A stretch of 64,000 nucleotides of DNA, taken from Cyanobium sp. CZS25K (lineage in GTDB: Bacteria; Cyanobacteriota; Cyanobacteriia; PCC-6307; Cyanobiaceae). The stretch covers positions 1-64,000 of the forward strand of contig JAUCZB010000009.1 in the NCBI GenBank assembly GCA_030373325.1. Reading direction: 5' to 3'. This document shows positions 47,792-56,462 of this stretch, piece by piece. The notes beneath the pieces were generated by a model. That model did no database searches. It was not told the origin of the DNA and saw only the letters and a list, made by a program, of their open reading frames with translations. The stretch's first letter is position 1. Each line of letters starts with the position of its first letter. The position numbers were made by a program, and so were the translations under genes.

Positions 47792-48646
47792 ATGCATGCC
47801 CCCCGCTGGGACCAGGGCGATCCGCCCGGTCGCAGCGGCGGCTGCGGTGCGGGCGGCGCAGGCCGGATCTGGCTGATCGCCGGCACGGGGGAAGGGCCGC
47901 CGCTGGCGCAGCGGCTCCTGGCAGGGGGCTGGCGCCTGAAGGTCTCCCTGGTGAGCCGGGCCGCCGCCCTGGCCTACGGCGCCCACCCCCGTCAGGAGCT
48001 GGCCGTGGGGGCGATCGGGGGCCCGGACGGGCCGGAGGCGGGGATCACCGCAGAGCTGGCCTGTGCCCGGCACCGGGGCGACCCCTACGCCTGGGTGATC
48101 GACGCGACCCATCCCTTCGCCACGCGCATCAGCGCCGCCCTGGCCCACACCTGCACGGCACTGGAGCAGCCCCTGCTGCGGCTGCTGCGGCCCGATCTGG
48201 ACGCCGTCCACGCCGTGCGCCTGAGCGATCTGGCCCGCCTGGGCGACCATGGCCGGCCTGGGGAGCGGCTGCTGCTGGCCATCGGCGCCCGCCGCCTGGC
48301 CGATGCCGTGGCGGCCTCGCCGGCCAGCGTGCACCACGCCCGCCTGCTGCCCCATGGCGAGGCCCTGGCGATGGCCCTGGCCGCCGGACTGCCGGCGGAG
48401 CGACTGGCGCCCCTGCGGCCCACACGCGATGGGCGGATCGAGCGGGCCCTCTGCCTTCACTGGCGCATCGACGCGGTGCTCTGCCGCCGCTCCGGAGGCC
48501 CCAACGAAGCCCAGTGGCATCGGATCTGCGCCGAGCTGGGTCTGCGACTGCTGCTGCTGGAGCGCCCCCGGGAGCCCGGCGAGGTGGAGGCCCTGCCGCT
48601 GCAGGAGCTGCTGCTGCGTCTGGGCCAGAGTGGCCACGACGGCTGA
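47792..48646 (+). CDS. cobK: Precorrin-6A reductase
   Basis: A 284-residue enzyme of corrin-ring (cobalamin or pseudocobalamin) synthesis that reduces precorrin-6A with NADPH. The Rossmann start IWLIAGTGEGPPLAQRLL (here G-T-G-E-G), the substrate region WVIDATHPFATRIS (the family's DATHP-[FY]-A) and the closing LLLLERP are all present. The ATG at 47792 is the best start; the longer frame to 47636 lies within the ssb promoter area. It is divergent from ssb and the cutA gene follows by 24 bases. Confidence 0.9.
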   Translation: MHAPRWDQGDPPGRSGGCGAGGAGRIWLIAGTGEGPPLAQRLLAGGWRLKVSLVSRAAALAYGAHPRQELAVGAIGGPDGPEAGITAELACARHRGDPYAWVIDATHPFATRISAALAHTCTALEQPLLRLLRPDLDAVHAVRLSDLARLGDHGRPGERLLLAIGARRLADAVAASPASVHHARLLPHGEALAMALAAGLPAERLAPLRPTRDGRIERALCLHWRIDAVLCRRSGGPNEAQWHRICAELGLRLLLLERPREPGEVEALPLQELLLRLGQSGHDG

Positions 48647-48669
48647 ACCTGGCCCCTCGGCGCCTGCCC

Positions 48670-49077
48670 ATGCCACAGGACCCTCCCGCCCCGGCGTCCG
48701 CCGCCACCACCTTGAGCCTGGTGCTCACCACCGAAGCCGACGGGGAGCGGGCCGAGGCCCTGGCCCAGGCGCTGCTGGAGCGGGGTCTGGTGGCCTGCGC
48801 CAGCCTCCATCCCGTGGTGTCGCTCTACCGCTGGCAGGGGCGGCTGGAGCGGAGCGAGGAGGTGCAGCTGTTGCTCAAGACGACCCCGGAGCAGCTGGAG
48901 GCGCTCCGCCTCGCCGTTGGGGAACTGCACAGCTACGACACCCCCGAATGGATCCACTGGCGGGCGAGCAGCGAGGGGCCCTATGGCCGCTGGCTGCTGG
49001 ACCAGCGGCCGCTCAGCCCAGGTGGCGGGCCACAAGCTCCGGCAGGGAGGCCTGGGGACGCGGCCCCAGCTGGGTGA
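48670..49077 (+). CDS. cutA: Divalent-cation tolerance protein CutA
   Basis: A 135-residue CutA1-family protein. It shows LTTEADGERAEALAQALLERGLVACASL, followed by SLYRWQGRLERSEEVQLLLKTT (the W-x-G-x-[LI]-x3-E-E), and HSYDTPE-W; these match the trimer core. CutA binds copper and was linked to divalent metal tolerance and signalling. The C-terminal 30 residues after LLDQRP are a proline/glycine-rich extension that overlaps the 3' end of the PfkB gene by 65 bases. The start is ATG at 48670. Confidence 0.9.
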   Translation: MPQDPPAPASAATTLSLVLTTEADGERAEALAQALLERGLVACASLHPVVSLYRWQGRLERSEEVQLLLKTTPEQLEALRLAVGELHSYDTPEWIHWRASSEGPYGRWLLDQRPLSPGGGPQAPAGRPGDAAPAG

Positions 49078-50011
49078 CCACCTGACCGGCGCAGAGGGAG
49101 CCCAGCCGGCCGCAGCGCTCCAGGCTGTCGCCCCGGGTGTGGCCGTGGAGGAAACCGGCGGCATAGAGGTCACCGGCGCCGGTGGTGTCCACCAGGGGGC
49201 CGAGCCGGAAGGGTTCGATCGCCAGGGTGGTGTCGCCGCTCAGCAGCACCGAGCCCCGCTCGCTGCGGGTGAGGGCCGCCACCCGGCAGCGGCCCCGGAC
49301 CTGCTCGACCGCCGCCTCGAAGCTGTCGGTGTCGTACAGGGAGGTGATCTCCATCTCGTTGGCGAACAGCACATCGACGTGTCCGTCGACCAGCTCCAGG
49401 AAGCTCTCCCGGTGGCGCTCCACGCAGAAGGCATCGGAGAGGGAGAGGGCCACCTCACCGCCACTGGAGCGCATCACCTCGGCGGCCGCGATGAAGGCCC
49501 GCTTGGCCTCCTCGCTGTCCCAGAGGTAGCCCTCCAGATACAGCACCTTCGCCTGGCGCACCATGTCCAGATCGAGGTCGGCGGGATCGAGCCCCACCGA
49601 AGCCCCGAGGTAGGTGCACATGGTGCGCTGGGCATCCGGGGTGACCAGGATCAGGCAGCGGGCGGTGGAGGGTCCGCTGGCGGCCGGGGGTGTCTCGAAC
49701 CGGGCCCCCACGGCCCGGATGTCGTGGGCGAAGATCGCCCCGAGCTGGTCGTCCCTGACGCGGCCGATGAAGCCCGCCTGCCCGCCCAGCTGGGCGATGC
49801 CAGCCAGGGTGTTGGCCGCCGAACCGCCGGAGGTCTCGAGCCCGGCACCGACACTGGCGTAGAGCCGTTCGGCCTGGGCCTCATCCACCAGGGCCATGGT
49901 GCCCTTGGTGAGTCCGTGGGCCTCGAGAAAGGCGTCGTCGGCCTGGACGAGGACATCGACGATGGCATTGCCGATGCCGACCACGTCAAAGCGCTTGGAA
50001 GAGCTGGTCAA
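49013..50011 (-). CDS. PfkB-family carbohydrate/nucleoside kinase (adenosine-kinase-like)
   Basis: A 332-residue ribokinase-fold kinase. The N-terminus has GIGNAIVDVLV, the substrate lid is around TSGGSAANTLAGIAQLGG (G-G-S-A-x-N), and the anion-hole/catalytic site is DTTGAGDLYAAGFL with the base aspartate. The pattern GNAIVD and GGSAANT is typical of adenosine kinase-like PfkB members, so adenosine or a sugar is the probable substrate; the exact one is unresolved. The start is TTG at 50011. Its 3' end overlaps the cutA gene on the other strand. Confidence 0.87.
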   Translation of the reverse strand: MTSSSKRFDVVGIGNAIVDVLVQADDAFLEAHGLTKGTMALVDEAQAERLYASVGAGLETSGGSAANTLAGIAQLGGQAGFIGRVRDDQLGAIFAHDIRAVGARFETPPAASGPSTARCLILVTPDAQRTMCTYLGASVGLDPADLDLDMVRQAKVLYLEGYLWDSEEAKRAFIAAAEVMRSSGGEVALSLSDAFCVERHRESFLELVDGHVDVLFANEMEITSLYDTDSFEAAVEQVRGRCRVAALTRSERGSVLLSGDTTLAIEPFRLGPLVDTTGAGDLYAAGFLHGHTRGDSLERCGRLGSLCAGQVVTQLGPRPQASLPELVARHLG

Positions 50012-50086
50012 AGGGATCAGGGATGGGGGACGGCTGGGGCGTGGACGAAAGGGATGGGATCCGGACGCGGCTGAAGCGAGGCCGGC

Positions 50087-51400
50087 TCAGACGCTGAGCA
50101 GGGCCCGCTTCGGGCCGTGGATCGGGTCCTCCACGACGATCGTCTGGTCCCGCTGGGCCCCCAGGGAGACGATGGCGATGGGGACCTCCATCAGCTCGGC
50201 CAGGAAACGCAGGTAGGCCATGGCGGTGGGGGGCAGATCCTCCAGGCTGCGGCAGTCGGCGGTGGAGCATTGCCAACCGGGCAGACTCCGGAAGATGGGC
50301 CGGCAGCGGGCGAATTCGTCAGCGCTGCTGGGGAAATACTCGATCCGTTGGCCGTCGAGCTCGTAGGCCACGCAGACCTGGATCTCATCGAGCTCATCGA
50401 GCACGTCGAGCTTGGTGATCGCCAGACAGTCGAGGCCGTTCACCTGGACCGCATAGCGGCCGATGACGCCGTCGAACCAGCCGCAGCGGCGCCGCCGGCC
50501 CGTGGTGGTGCCGAATTCACCGCCGCGGTCGCAGAGGTGGTCGTTGAGGCTGCCCTCCAGCTCGGTGGGGAAGGGGCCCTCGCCGACCCGGGTGGTGTAG
50601 GCCTTGGCCACGCCGATCACCCGGTCGATCAGGGTGGGGCCCACGCCGGCGCCGATGCAGGCCCCCCCCGACACCGGGTTGGAGGAGGTGACGTAGGGGT
50701 AGGTGCCGTGGTCGAGATCGAGGAGGGTGCCCTGGGCGCCTTCGAAGAGGATGTTCTTGCGGGCCCGGGCCGCCTCGTGGATGGTGCGGGTGCAATCCAC
50801 CACGTGGGGGGCCAGACGGCGGCCATAGGCCGCGTACTCCTCGATCACCGCCTCCGGATCCAGGGCGGGAATCCCGTAGACCTTCTCGAGCAGGTCATTC
50901 TTTTCGGCCAGGGGGCCGAGCAGGCGATCACGCAGACAGTCCGGATCGAGCAGATCGATCACCCGGATGCCGTTGCGCTGCGCCTTGTCGGCGTAGGTGG
51001 GCCCGATGCCGCGGCCGGTGGTGCCGATGCGGCGGTCGCCCCGCCGCTGCTCCATCGCCAGATCCAGCAGGCGGTGGTAGGGCATCGTCACGTGGGCCGT
51101 GGAGGCCAGCTTCAGCCCGGAGACGTCGATCTCCAGCTCCAGCAGGGTGTCGATCTCGCCCAGCATGACCTTGGGATCCACCACGGTTCCCGACCCGATC
51201 AGGCAGGTGGTGTCGGGATAGAGGATCCCGGAGGGGATCAGGTGGAGCTTGAGGACCCGGTCCTCGACGACGATGGTGTGTCCGGCGTTGACTCCGCCCT
51301 GGTAGCGAACGACGACATCGGCGGAGCGACTCAGCAGATCGGTGATCTTGCCTTTCCCTTCGTCACCCCACTGCGCACCGATGACGACAACATTGGCCAA
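50087..51400 (-). CDS. purA: Adenylosuccinate synthetase
   Basis: A 437-residue enzyme that joins IMP and aspartate with GTP in the first step from IMP to AMP. The N-terminus [18 protein letters not shown] is the GTP-binding P-loop, VNAGHTIV is the IMP/Asp site, [11 protein letters not shown] and the C-terminal [12 protein letters not shown] are also present. The length is normal for bacterial PurA. The start is TTG at 51400 (TTG-GCC), a position that keeps the N-terminal motif. It is preceded by an 80-base gap that separates it from psb27. Confidence 0.97.
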   Translation of the reverse strand: MANVVVIGAQWGDEGKGKITDLLSRSADVVVRYQGGVNAGHTIVVEDRVLKLHLIPSGILYPDTTCLIGSGTVVDPKVMLGEIDTLLELEIDVSGLKLASTAHVTMPYHRLLDLAMEQRRGDRRIGTTGRGIGPTYADKAQRNGIRVIDLLDPDCLRDRLLGPLAEKNDLLEKVYGIPALDPEAVIEEYAAYGRRLAPHVVDCTRTIHEAARARKNILFEGAQGTLLDLDHGTYPYVTSSNPVSGGACIGAGVGPTLIDRVIGVAKAYTTRVGEGPFPTELEGSLNDHLCDRGGEFGTTTGRRRRCGWFDGVIGRYAVQVNGLDCLAITKLDVLDELDEIQVCVAYELDGQRIEYFPSSADEFARCRPIFRSLPGWQCSTADCRSLEDLPPTAMAYLRFLAELMEVPIAIVSLGAQRDQTIVVEDPIHGPKRALLSV

Positions 51401-51474
51401 GGAAACAGCGGCCCGGAGCCGCTTCTAAGCACAAGGGGAGAGCTTCTCAGATCGGGGACCCCTTCGTCAAAGGA

Positions 51475-51888
51475 TCAGGCCCCACGCACCGCGGTGGCTT
51501 CCGCTTTCTTGAGCTCCTTTTCCACCCGGCTGCGCAGGGGATCGGGCAGGGGACGGTTGGCGTAGCCGGCGTAGTGGGCCGCCAGCGCGTTGACCGCGGT
51601 CTGCATGGTGGTGAAGGACGCCAGGCCGTGGATGTCCTGACGGGGCCGGTAGAGGGCGGTGTATCCATTGATCAGCTGACGGGCCTGCAGCTCCGCGTCC
51701 TGGCGGGCGGGGTCGTCCTGGGGCAGGGCGATGGTGGTCAGCAGGGTCTGGGCCACGCTGACGGTGTCGTCGACGTAGTTGCCGCTGAGGCCGCCGGGGG
51801 CCTGGCTGCAGCCGCTCAGTCCGAGGCAGAGACACAGGCCCAGGGCCAGAAGGGGACGGAGCAGGCTGCGGCGCAGGAAGGCGACCAA
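51475..51888 (-). CDS. psb27: Photosystem II assembly lipoprotein Psb27
   Basis: A 137-residue precursor. The signal sequence LLRPLLALGLCLCLGLSGC ends in the lipobox LSGC, so Psb27 would be anchored to the lumenal face of the thylakoid. The mature four-helix protein follows with YVDDTVSVAQTLLTTIAL and DPLRSRVEKELKKAEATAV. Psb27 binds CP43 during photosystem II assembly and repair. TTG at 51888 is preferred because it starts a normal signal peptide; an in-frame TTG at 51927 would overlap proS by 14 bases. Confidence 0.93.
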   Translation of the reverse strand: MVAFLRRSLLRPLLALGLCLCLGLSGCSQAPGGLSGNYVDDTVSVAQTLLTTIALPQDDPARQDAELQARQLINGYTALYRPRQDIHGLASFTTMQTAVNALAAHYAGYANRPLPDPLRSRVEKELKKAEATAVRGA

Positions 51889-51913
51889 GGGAGGAACGGC
51901 GTCTGGCGAAATC

Positions 51914-53734
51914 CTACGGGGATGCAACCTGGAGCCCGAGCGACTGCACGAGCTCCTCGAGGGCGGCGTCCGCCGTCAGTTCCCGCTTGCCGGTGCCGCC
52001 GCTGCGATCCACCAGTTCCACCTTCCCGTCCCCGGCGGCGCGGCCCACCACCAGCCGCCAGGGGATGCCGATCAGATCGGCGTCCTTGAATTTCACCCCG
52101 GCCCGCTCCGGGCGATCGTCGAGCAGGACGTCGATGCCGGCCCGCAGCAACCGGCCATAGAGCTGCTCGGCCAGTGCAACCTGCACCGCATCCTGGCTGC
52201 TGGCGATCACGATGATCACCGTGTAGGGGGCGATGGCCACGGGCCAGCGGATCCCGTCGGCGTCATGGTGCTGCTCCACGGCCGCCTGGGCCAGGCGGGA
52301 GACGCCGATGCCGTAGCAGCCCATCCAGAGCGCTTCGTCGCTGCCGGCCTCGTTGGTGAAGCGGGCCTCCAGAGCCTCGGAATACTTGCGGCCCAGCTGG
52401 AAGATGTGACCGACCTCGATGCCCCGGGCCGCCTCCAGCCGCTGGGAAGGATCGTGCAGGCAGCGCTCCCCGGGCTGGGCCGCCCGCAGGTCGACCACCT
52501 CAGGGAGTGGACAGAGCTCCCCCCAGCGCGCCCCCACCAGGTGTGCATCGATGCGGTTGGCGCCGCAGACGAACGTCTCCAGCTCGGCGGCGGAGGCATC
52601 GACCAGGCGCAGCAGGGGGACCGCGACCGCACGGGCGTCGCCGTTCCGCAACGGTGGATCCTCCAGATGGGGTCCGAGGAAGCCGAAGGGCACGCTGCCG
52701 GCGTCGCCGGACAGGTCGGTGGCGAGATGCTCGGCCTGCAACGGCACGATCTCCAGCAGGGCGCCGGCGTCGGAGCAGCGGGCCGTCACGGCATTGGCCA
52801 GCTTGACGTCGTTGAGCTGCTGGTCGCCGCGCAGGCACACCAGCACCCCCCGGGGAGGCGCCGCCGCGAACCGGGCCAGCAGCAGCAGCACCTTCAGCGT
52901 CTGGGTGGGGTCGAAGCCATGGGCGGTGCAGAGGTCTTCGATGCTCGACTGGCCCGGCGTGGCCAGGGACCGGCAGGGGCCGGCCTCCAGGGGGACGGAC
53001 GCTGCCGGCAGGGAGACGGCCCGTTCCTGGTTGGCGGCGTAGCGCCCATCGGGACTGGCCAGGATCAGGTCTTCGCCGGCCTCGGCGGTGACCATGAACT
53101 CCTGGCTGGCGGAACCGCCGATGGCGCCACTGTCGGCCTCCACCGCCACGGCCCGCAGGCCGCAGCGCTCGAAGATGCGCCGGTAGGCACGGTCCATCGC
53201 CGCATAGGTGCGCTGCAGACAGGCCTCGTCGGCATGGAAGGAATAGGCGTCCTTCATGATGAATTCCCGGCCCCGCATCAGGCCGAAGCGGGGCCGGATC
53301 TCATCGCGGAACTTGGTCTGGATCTGGTAGAGGCAGACCGGCAGCTGGCGGTAGGAGCGCAGCAGGTCGGCCGCCAGTTCGGTGACCACCTCCTCATGGG
53401 TCGGACCGAGCCCCAGGGAGCGCTCCTGGCGATCGACCAGGTGGAACATGATCCCTTCGCCGGCGGTGTAGCCATCCCAGCGGCCGCTGCGGCGCCAGAG
53501 ATCGGCGGGCTGCAGCTGGGGCAGCAGGGTTTCGAGGGCGTCGACGGCGGCCATCTCCTCGCGGACGATGGCGGAGACCTTCTGGAGCACCCGCCAGAGC
53601 AGGGGAAGGTAGGCGAAGATCCCCGGGGCCAGACGGCGCATGTAGCCCGCCCGGAGCAGCAGCTTGTGGGAGGCGATCTCGGCTTCGGCCGGGTCATCGC
53701 GAAGCGTCACCAGCATCAGGCGGGAGACGCGCAT
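51914..53734 (-). CDS. proS: Prolyl-tRNA synthetase
   Basis: A 606-residue class II synthetase with the bacterial-type architecture: motif 1 and 2 (KVSAIVREEM, LYQIQTKFRDEIRPRFGLMRGREF), the editing domain inserted between motifs 2 and 3 (about residues 220-400), motif 3 (WMGCYGIGVSRLAQA) and the anticodon-binding C-terminal domain. It charges tRNA-Pro with proline. The start is ATG at 53734. The psb27 gene follows on the same strand. Confidence 0.96.
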   Translation of the reverse strand: MRVSRLMLVTLRDDPAEAEIASHKLLLRAGYMRRLAPGIFAYLPLLWRVLQKVSAIVREEMAAVDALETLLPQLQPADLWRRSGRWDGYTAGEGIMFHLVDRQERSLGLGPTHEEVVTELAADLLRSYRQLPVCLYQIQTKFRDEIRPRFGLMRGREFIMKDAYSFHADEACLQRTYAAMDRAYRRIFERCGLRAVAVEADSGAIGGSASQEFMVTAEAGEDLILASPDGRYAANQERAVSLPAASVPLEAGPCRSLATPGQSSIEDLCTAHGFDPTQTLKVLLLLARFAAAPPRGVLVCLRGDQQLNDVKLANAVTARCSDAGALLEIVPLQAEHLATDLSGDAGSVPFGFLGPHLEDPPLRNGDARAVAVPLLRLVDASAAELETFVCGANRIDAHLVGARWGELCPLPEVVDLRAAQPGERCLHDPSQRLEAARGIEVGHIFQLGRKYSEALEARFTNEAGSDEALWMGCYGIGVSRLAQAAVEQHHDADGIRWPVAIAPYTVIIVIASSQDAVQVALAEQLYGRLLRAGIDVLLDDRPERAGVKFKDADLIGIPWRLVVGRAAGDGKVELVDRSGGTGKRELTADAALEELVQSLGLQVASP

Positions 53735-53904
53735 GGAGAGAGTCCGGATCGGCGCTGGACGCTATCACCGCCTGCCCATTGCCCCCGGCGGCGGCGGGCC
53801 CAGGAGCGCGCTGCCACCATGGCCTCAGCCCTGACGCAAAGCAGGCAGGCAGCGAAAATTCTGCTAATGTCAGCCGCTAGTCCCGTGCGTCCCACGCCAG
53901 TCTC

Positions 53905-54384
53905 ATGCTTGCTCACCCTGCACAGGTCGGCGCTGCAGCGGGCGGTTCCACCGTTTCGCCGGGGTCGTCGCTGGCCCCGCAGGGTGAGTCCGGCGTCGCT
54001 GCCGACACTCTCATCGGCATCGATGAGGTCCAGCGTTCCCTGAACCGATCTCGCGCATCGGTGTACCGCTACACCAACACCGATCCCCGCAACCTCAACC
54101 CTCCCTTCAATCCCCGCAAGCTCAATCCCGAGTACCGCAGCGACCAGAAGGAGCCCCTGGTCTTCCACCCCCATGAAGTGGCTCGTTTCGCCCGCGATGT
54201 GCTGCGCATCAAGGAGGTCACCGTGGAGGTGCTCAACTCCCCCTCCACCGCCACCCAGCAGTTGCTCGCTTCGATCCTGGAGGAGTTGCGGGCCATCCGT
54301 GCCCGGCTCGACGGGGCTGATGCCCCTCCCGCCGACCTCCACCTGCACAGGCAGCAGCACTCCCAGTCGCGGCCGGCGGCCTGA
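53905..54384 (+). CDS. Putative DNA-binding protein (winged-helix/MerR-like)
   Basis: A 159-residue protein. After a low-complexity N-terminus (about 1-35), a compact domain has TLIGIDEVQRSLNRSRASVYRYTNTDP, which fits a MerR-like or resolvase-type helix-turn-helix, and NPRKLNPEYRSDQKEPLVFHPHEVARFARDVLRIKEV. It ends with a helix and a His/Gln-rich tail. No resolvase catalytic serine is visible, so an annotation as resolvase would be unsupported. The family appears to be conserved in cyanobacteria. Target is unknown. The start is ATG at 53905; a 170-base gap precedes it. Confidence 0.6.
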   Translation: MLAHPAQVGAAAGGSTVSPGSSLAPQGESGVAADTLIGIDEVQRSLNRSRASVYRYTNTDPRNLNPPFNPRKLNPEYRSDQKEPLVFHPHEVARFARDVLRIKEVTVEVLNSPSTATQQLLASILEELRAIRARLDGADAPPADLHLHRQQHSQSRPAA

Positions 54385-54508
54385 ATGACGCCACCCATTC
54401 GGTCATTCGGTAGCCATTGAAAGGCCTGAGCGAACCGATCGGTGGCACAATCGTTCCAACCACCTTTGTTCTCCGTCCAGTGCATCGGTCCGTCCGCTGC
54501 ACGAACGC

Positions 54509-54976
54509 ATGGATCACGTCCAAACCGTCCGTCCCCTTCCCCGCTCCGGTGTCCATCACGGCACCAGTTCAGCCGTCACCACCCCTGGCACCCTCCTCAG
54601 CAGCGGTTCACCAGGCAAAGCCGCTGACGCTCTGGGCCCCGATGCCGGTGAAGCCGAGCCCAGCGGAGATCCGGACAGTCCGGGCCCCACAGCTCCCCTT
54701 CCCAGACCCTCCACCCCCGGAGCCGGCGCCAGAGGCGACAAGCCTTCCGCAGCCAAGCAGGACCCGTCGGTCAGCCTTCTGTTCGACCAACCCTTCGGTG
54801 CCGTCGCCGGCTTCCTGCTCGGCCTCCTGACGCTGCTGGTGCCCCTCACCGGGGTGATCATGGACCGTCCGCTGCAACCGGGCCATCAGGAGTCCGAAGG
54901 CCCCGGTCTCACGCCCGTCGCTGCAGCAGAAACCCCTGAAAGTCGAGGGCCTGGAAGAACGGCGCCGGATCGCTGA
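54509..54976 (+). CDS. Proline/glycine-rich protein with one membrane segment
   Basis: A 155-residue product. Most of the chain is disordered and rich in proline, glycine and serine; one hydrophobic segment is clear at about 93-118 (FGAVAGFLLGLLTLLVPLTGVIM). No family was recognised. Its 3' end overlaps the methyltransferase gene by 68 bases tail to tail. The membrane segment argues for a real protein, but the low complexity leaves the start and even the coding status uncertain. A competing frame (54417-54830) is equally low-complexity and lacks the membrane segment. Confidence 0.45.
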   Translation: MDHVQTVRPLPRSGVHHGTSSAVTTPGTLLSSGSPGKAADALGPDAGEAEPSGDPDSPGPTAPLPRPSTPGAGARGDKPSAAKQDPSVSLLFDQPFGAVAGFLLGLLTLLVPLTGVIMDRPLQPGHQESEGPGLTPVAAAETPESRGPGRTAPDR

Positions 54977-55595
54977 GGCCGGCGGCCTCCACCAGGGCCG
55001 TGAGCCTGGCGATGCCGATGGGATGGAAACCCTGGATCTGGCCGGTGAGATCCACCGCCTCACCCTCCACTCCGCTGGCCCGCTGGAAGCAACGCCAGGC
55101 TTGGGCCACCTGGGCCGAAAGGGGTGAGCGCTCCGGACGCATCAGATCGACAAGCACCAGCTGGCCCTGGGGCCTGAGGCTGCGGGCCAGAGCGGACAGG
55201 AAGGCCAGTTTGGTGCCGTCGTCAGGAAGGGACTGCAGCACCAGCACCGAAAGGGCCCCGTCGAAGCGGGCCTCGGCCCCCAGCTCCTCAACGGTGGCGT
55301 GATGCCAGTCGATCCGGCCCCGGTTCTGCAGCCGCTGTCGTGCGACCGCCAGCATCTCCGCTGACGGATCAATGGCCGTGAGCTTCCAGTCCGGGCGCTG
55401 GGCGTCGGCCTCCAGCAGTTCGGCGCCTGTGCCGCATCCCGCCACCAGCACCGAAGCCCCCTGCCGGGACGCCAGGGGAGAGGAGGACAGCAGCGCCACC
55501 GAAAGGCGGGCGAGGCTGGCATAGCCCGGAATCAGCTGCTGCACCACCAGGTCGTAGGTGCCTTGCCGGGCCGGGGAGGGGTCGGAGGAGAGCAA
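54909..55595 (-). CDS. Class I SAM-dependent methyltransferase
   Basis: A 228-residue methyltransferase. Motif I is VLVAGCGTGAELLE near residue 50 and motif II the following AIDPSAEM; motif IV is SVLVLQSLPDDG and a further QLVLVDLMRPERSPL follows. The fold is the class I Rossmann methyltransferase used for small molecules or quinones. Substrate cannot be deduced. The start is ATG at 55595 (MLSSDPSPA). Its 3' end overlaps the preceding plus-strand gene. Confidence 0.84.
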   Translation of the reverse strand: MLSSDPSPARQGTYDLVVQQLIPGYASLARLSVALLSSSPLASRQGASVLVAGCGTGAELLEADAQRPDWKLTAIDPSAEMLAVARQRLQNRGRIDWHHATVEELGAEARFDGALSVLVLQSLPDDGTKLAFLSALARSLRPQGQLVLVDLMRPERSPLSAQVAQAWRCFQRASGVEGEAVDLTGQIQGFHPIGIARLTALVEAAGLSDPAPFFQALDFQGFLLQRRA

Positions 55596-55727
55596 GGTCT
55601 GCGGGCAACCGTTCCATCGTAGGGAGCCCCTCCCGGCCTTCCCGATCCTTTCTCAAGGCAACGAAAGTGGGATCGATGGGACGGGGCGTGACTTAAGTTG
55701 GGCGGCGCCCCTCACCCCCGATCGACC

Positions 55728-56090
55728 GTGCCCACCATCCGTTTCGAAAAGGAAGGCCAGCAGGTTGGTTGCATCGAAGGGGCCAATCTCCGCAAGGCGG
55801 CCCTCGACGCCGGGGTGAATCCCTACACGGGCCTCAACAACCTCAACAACTGCGGCGGCCTCGGCCAGTGCGGCACCTGCGTGGTGGAAGTGGTGGAGGG
55901 GGCCCGCAACCTCTCCCCCCGCAGCGACGTCGAGGAGGTCTACCTGGCCGACCGGCCTGCCAGCTACCGCCTCAGCTGCCGCACCACCGTCAACGGGGAC
56001 GTCACCATCCGCACCAAGCCGGACGCCGGGGTCGGCAAGGGCTCCAACAGCCTGGTCGGAGCCCTCAAGGCACTGGTCGGTCGCAAGTAG
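55728..56090 (+). CDS. Plant-type [2Fe-2S] ferredoxin
   Basis: A 120-residue ferredoxin. Cluster ligands are Cys42, Cys47 and Cys50 in CGGLGQCGTC and Cys84 in RLSC, matching the C-x4-C-x2-C...C pattern. The chain is longer than photosynthetic PetF and carries a basic C-terminal tail (KPDAGVGKGSNSLVGALK), so it is probably one of the alternative ferredoxins of cyanobacteria. The start is GTG at 55728, giving the normal beginning PTIRFEKEG. The Spx-like gene follows by six bases, so the two are probably co-transcribed. Confidence 0.9.
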   Translation: MPTIRFEKEGQQVGCIEGANLRKAALDAGVNPYTGLNNLNNCGGLGQCGTCVVEVVEGARNLSPRSDVEEVYLADRPASYRLSCRTTVNGDVTIRTKPDAGVGKGSNSLVGALKALVGRK

Positions 56091-56096
56091 GCGCCG

Positions 56097-56462
56097 ATGC
56101 CTGGTCAGGCTGTTCACCGCATTCATCACTACGCCGGCTGCAGCACCTGTCGCAAGGCACTGGCCTGGATGAGAGAGCGTGAGCTCCCCTTCGAAGCGAT
56201 CGACATCACCACCCATCCACCGTCGCTGGAGCTTCTCAGCGAGGCCCATGGCCAGCTCGGCGGGTTCGGCAGGCTGTTCAACACCAGCGGCCAGAGCTAC
56301 CGGGCCCTGGGGGCCGGCACGGTGAAGGCGATGGACAAGGCCACCGCTCTGGCGGCCCTGGCCGCCGATGGGCGCCTGATCAAGCGTCCTCTCCTCGTCA
56401 CGGCGTCGGGACGCATCCTCACCGGGTTCCGTCCCGAGGAGTGGCAGGAGCTGCTCGGTTAG
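56097..56462 (+). CDS. Spx/MgsR (ArsC-like) family protein
   Basis: A 121-residue thioredoxin-fold protein with the redox motif CSTC (Cys15 and Cys18) in HHYAGCSTCRKAL, and the conserved RP in LIKRPLLV. In this family Spx binds the RNA polymerase alpha subunit and MgsR is a redox regulator; arsenate reductases use a similar fold with a CX5R loop that is not seen here. In cyanobacteria the role is not established. It shares a short intergenic gap with the ferredoxin gene, suggesting a redox unit. Confidence 0.86.
   Translation: MPGQAVHRIHHYAGCSTCRKALAWMRERELPFEAIDITTHPPSLELLSEAHGQLGGFGRLFNTSGQSYRALGAGTVKAMDKATALAALAADGRLIKRPLLVTASGRILTGFRPEEWQELLG

Noticed and set aside
54417..54830. Alternative frame overlapping the 54509-54976 gene
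   Set aside because: Its product is proline/serine-rich throughout and lacks the hydrophobic segment found in the chosen frame.
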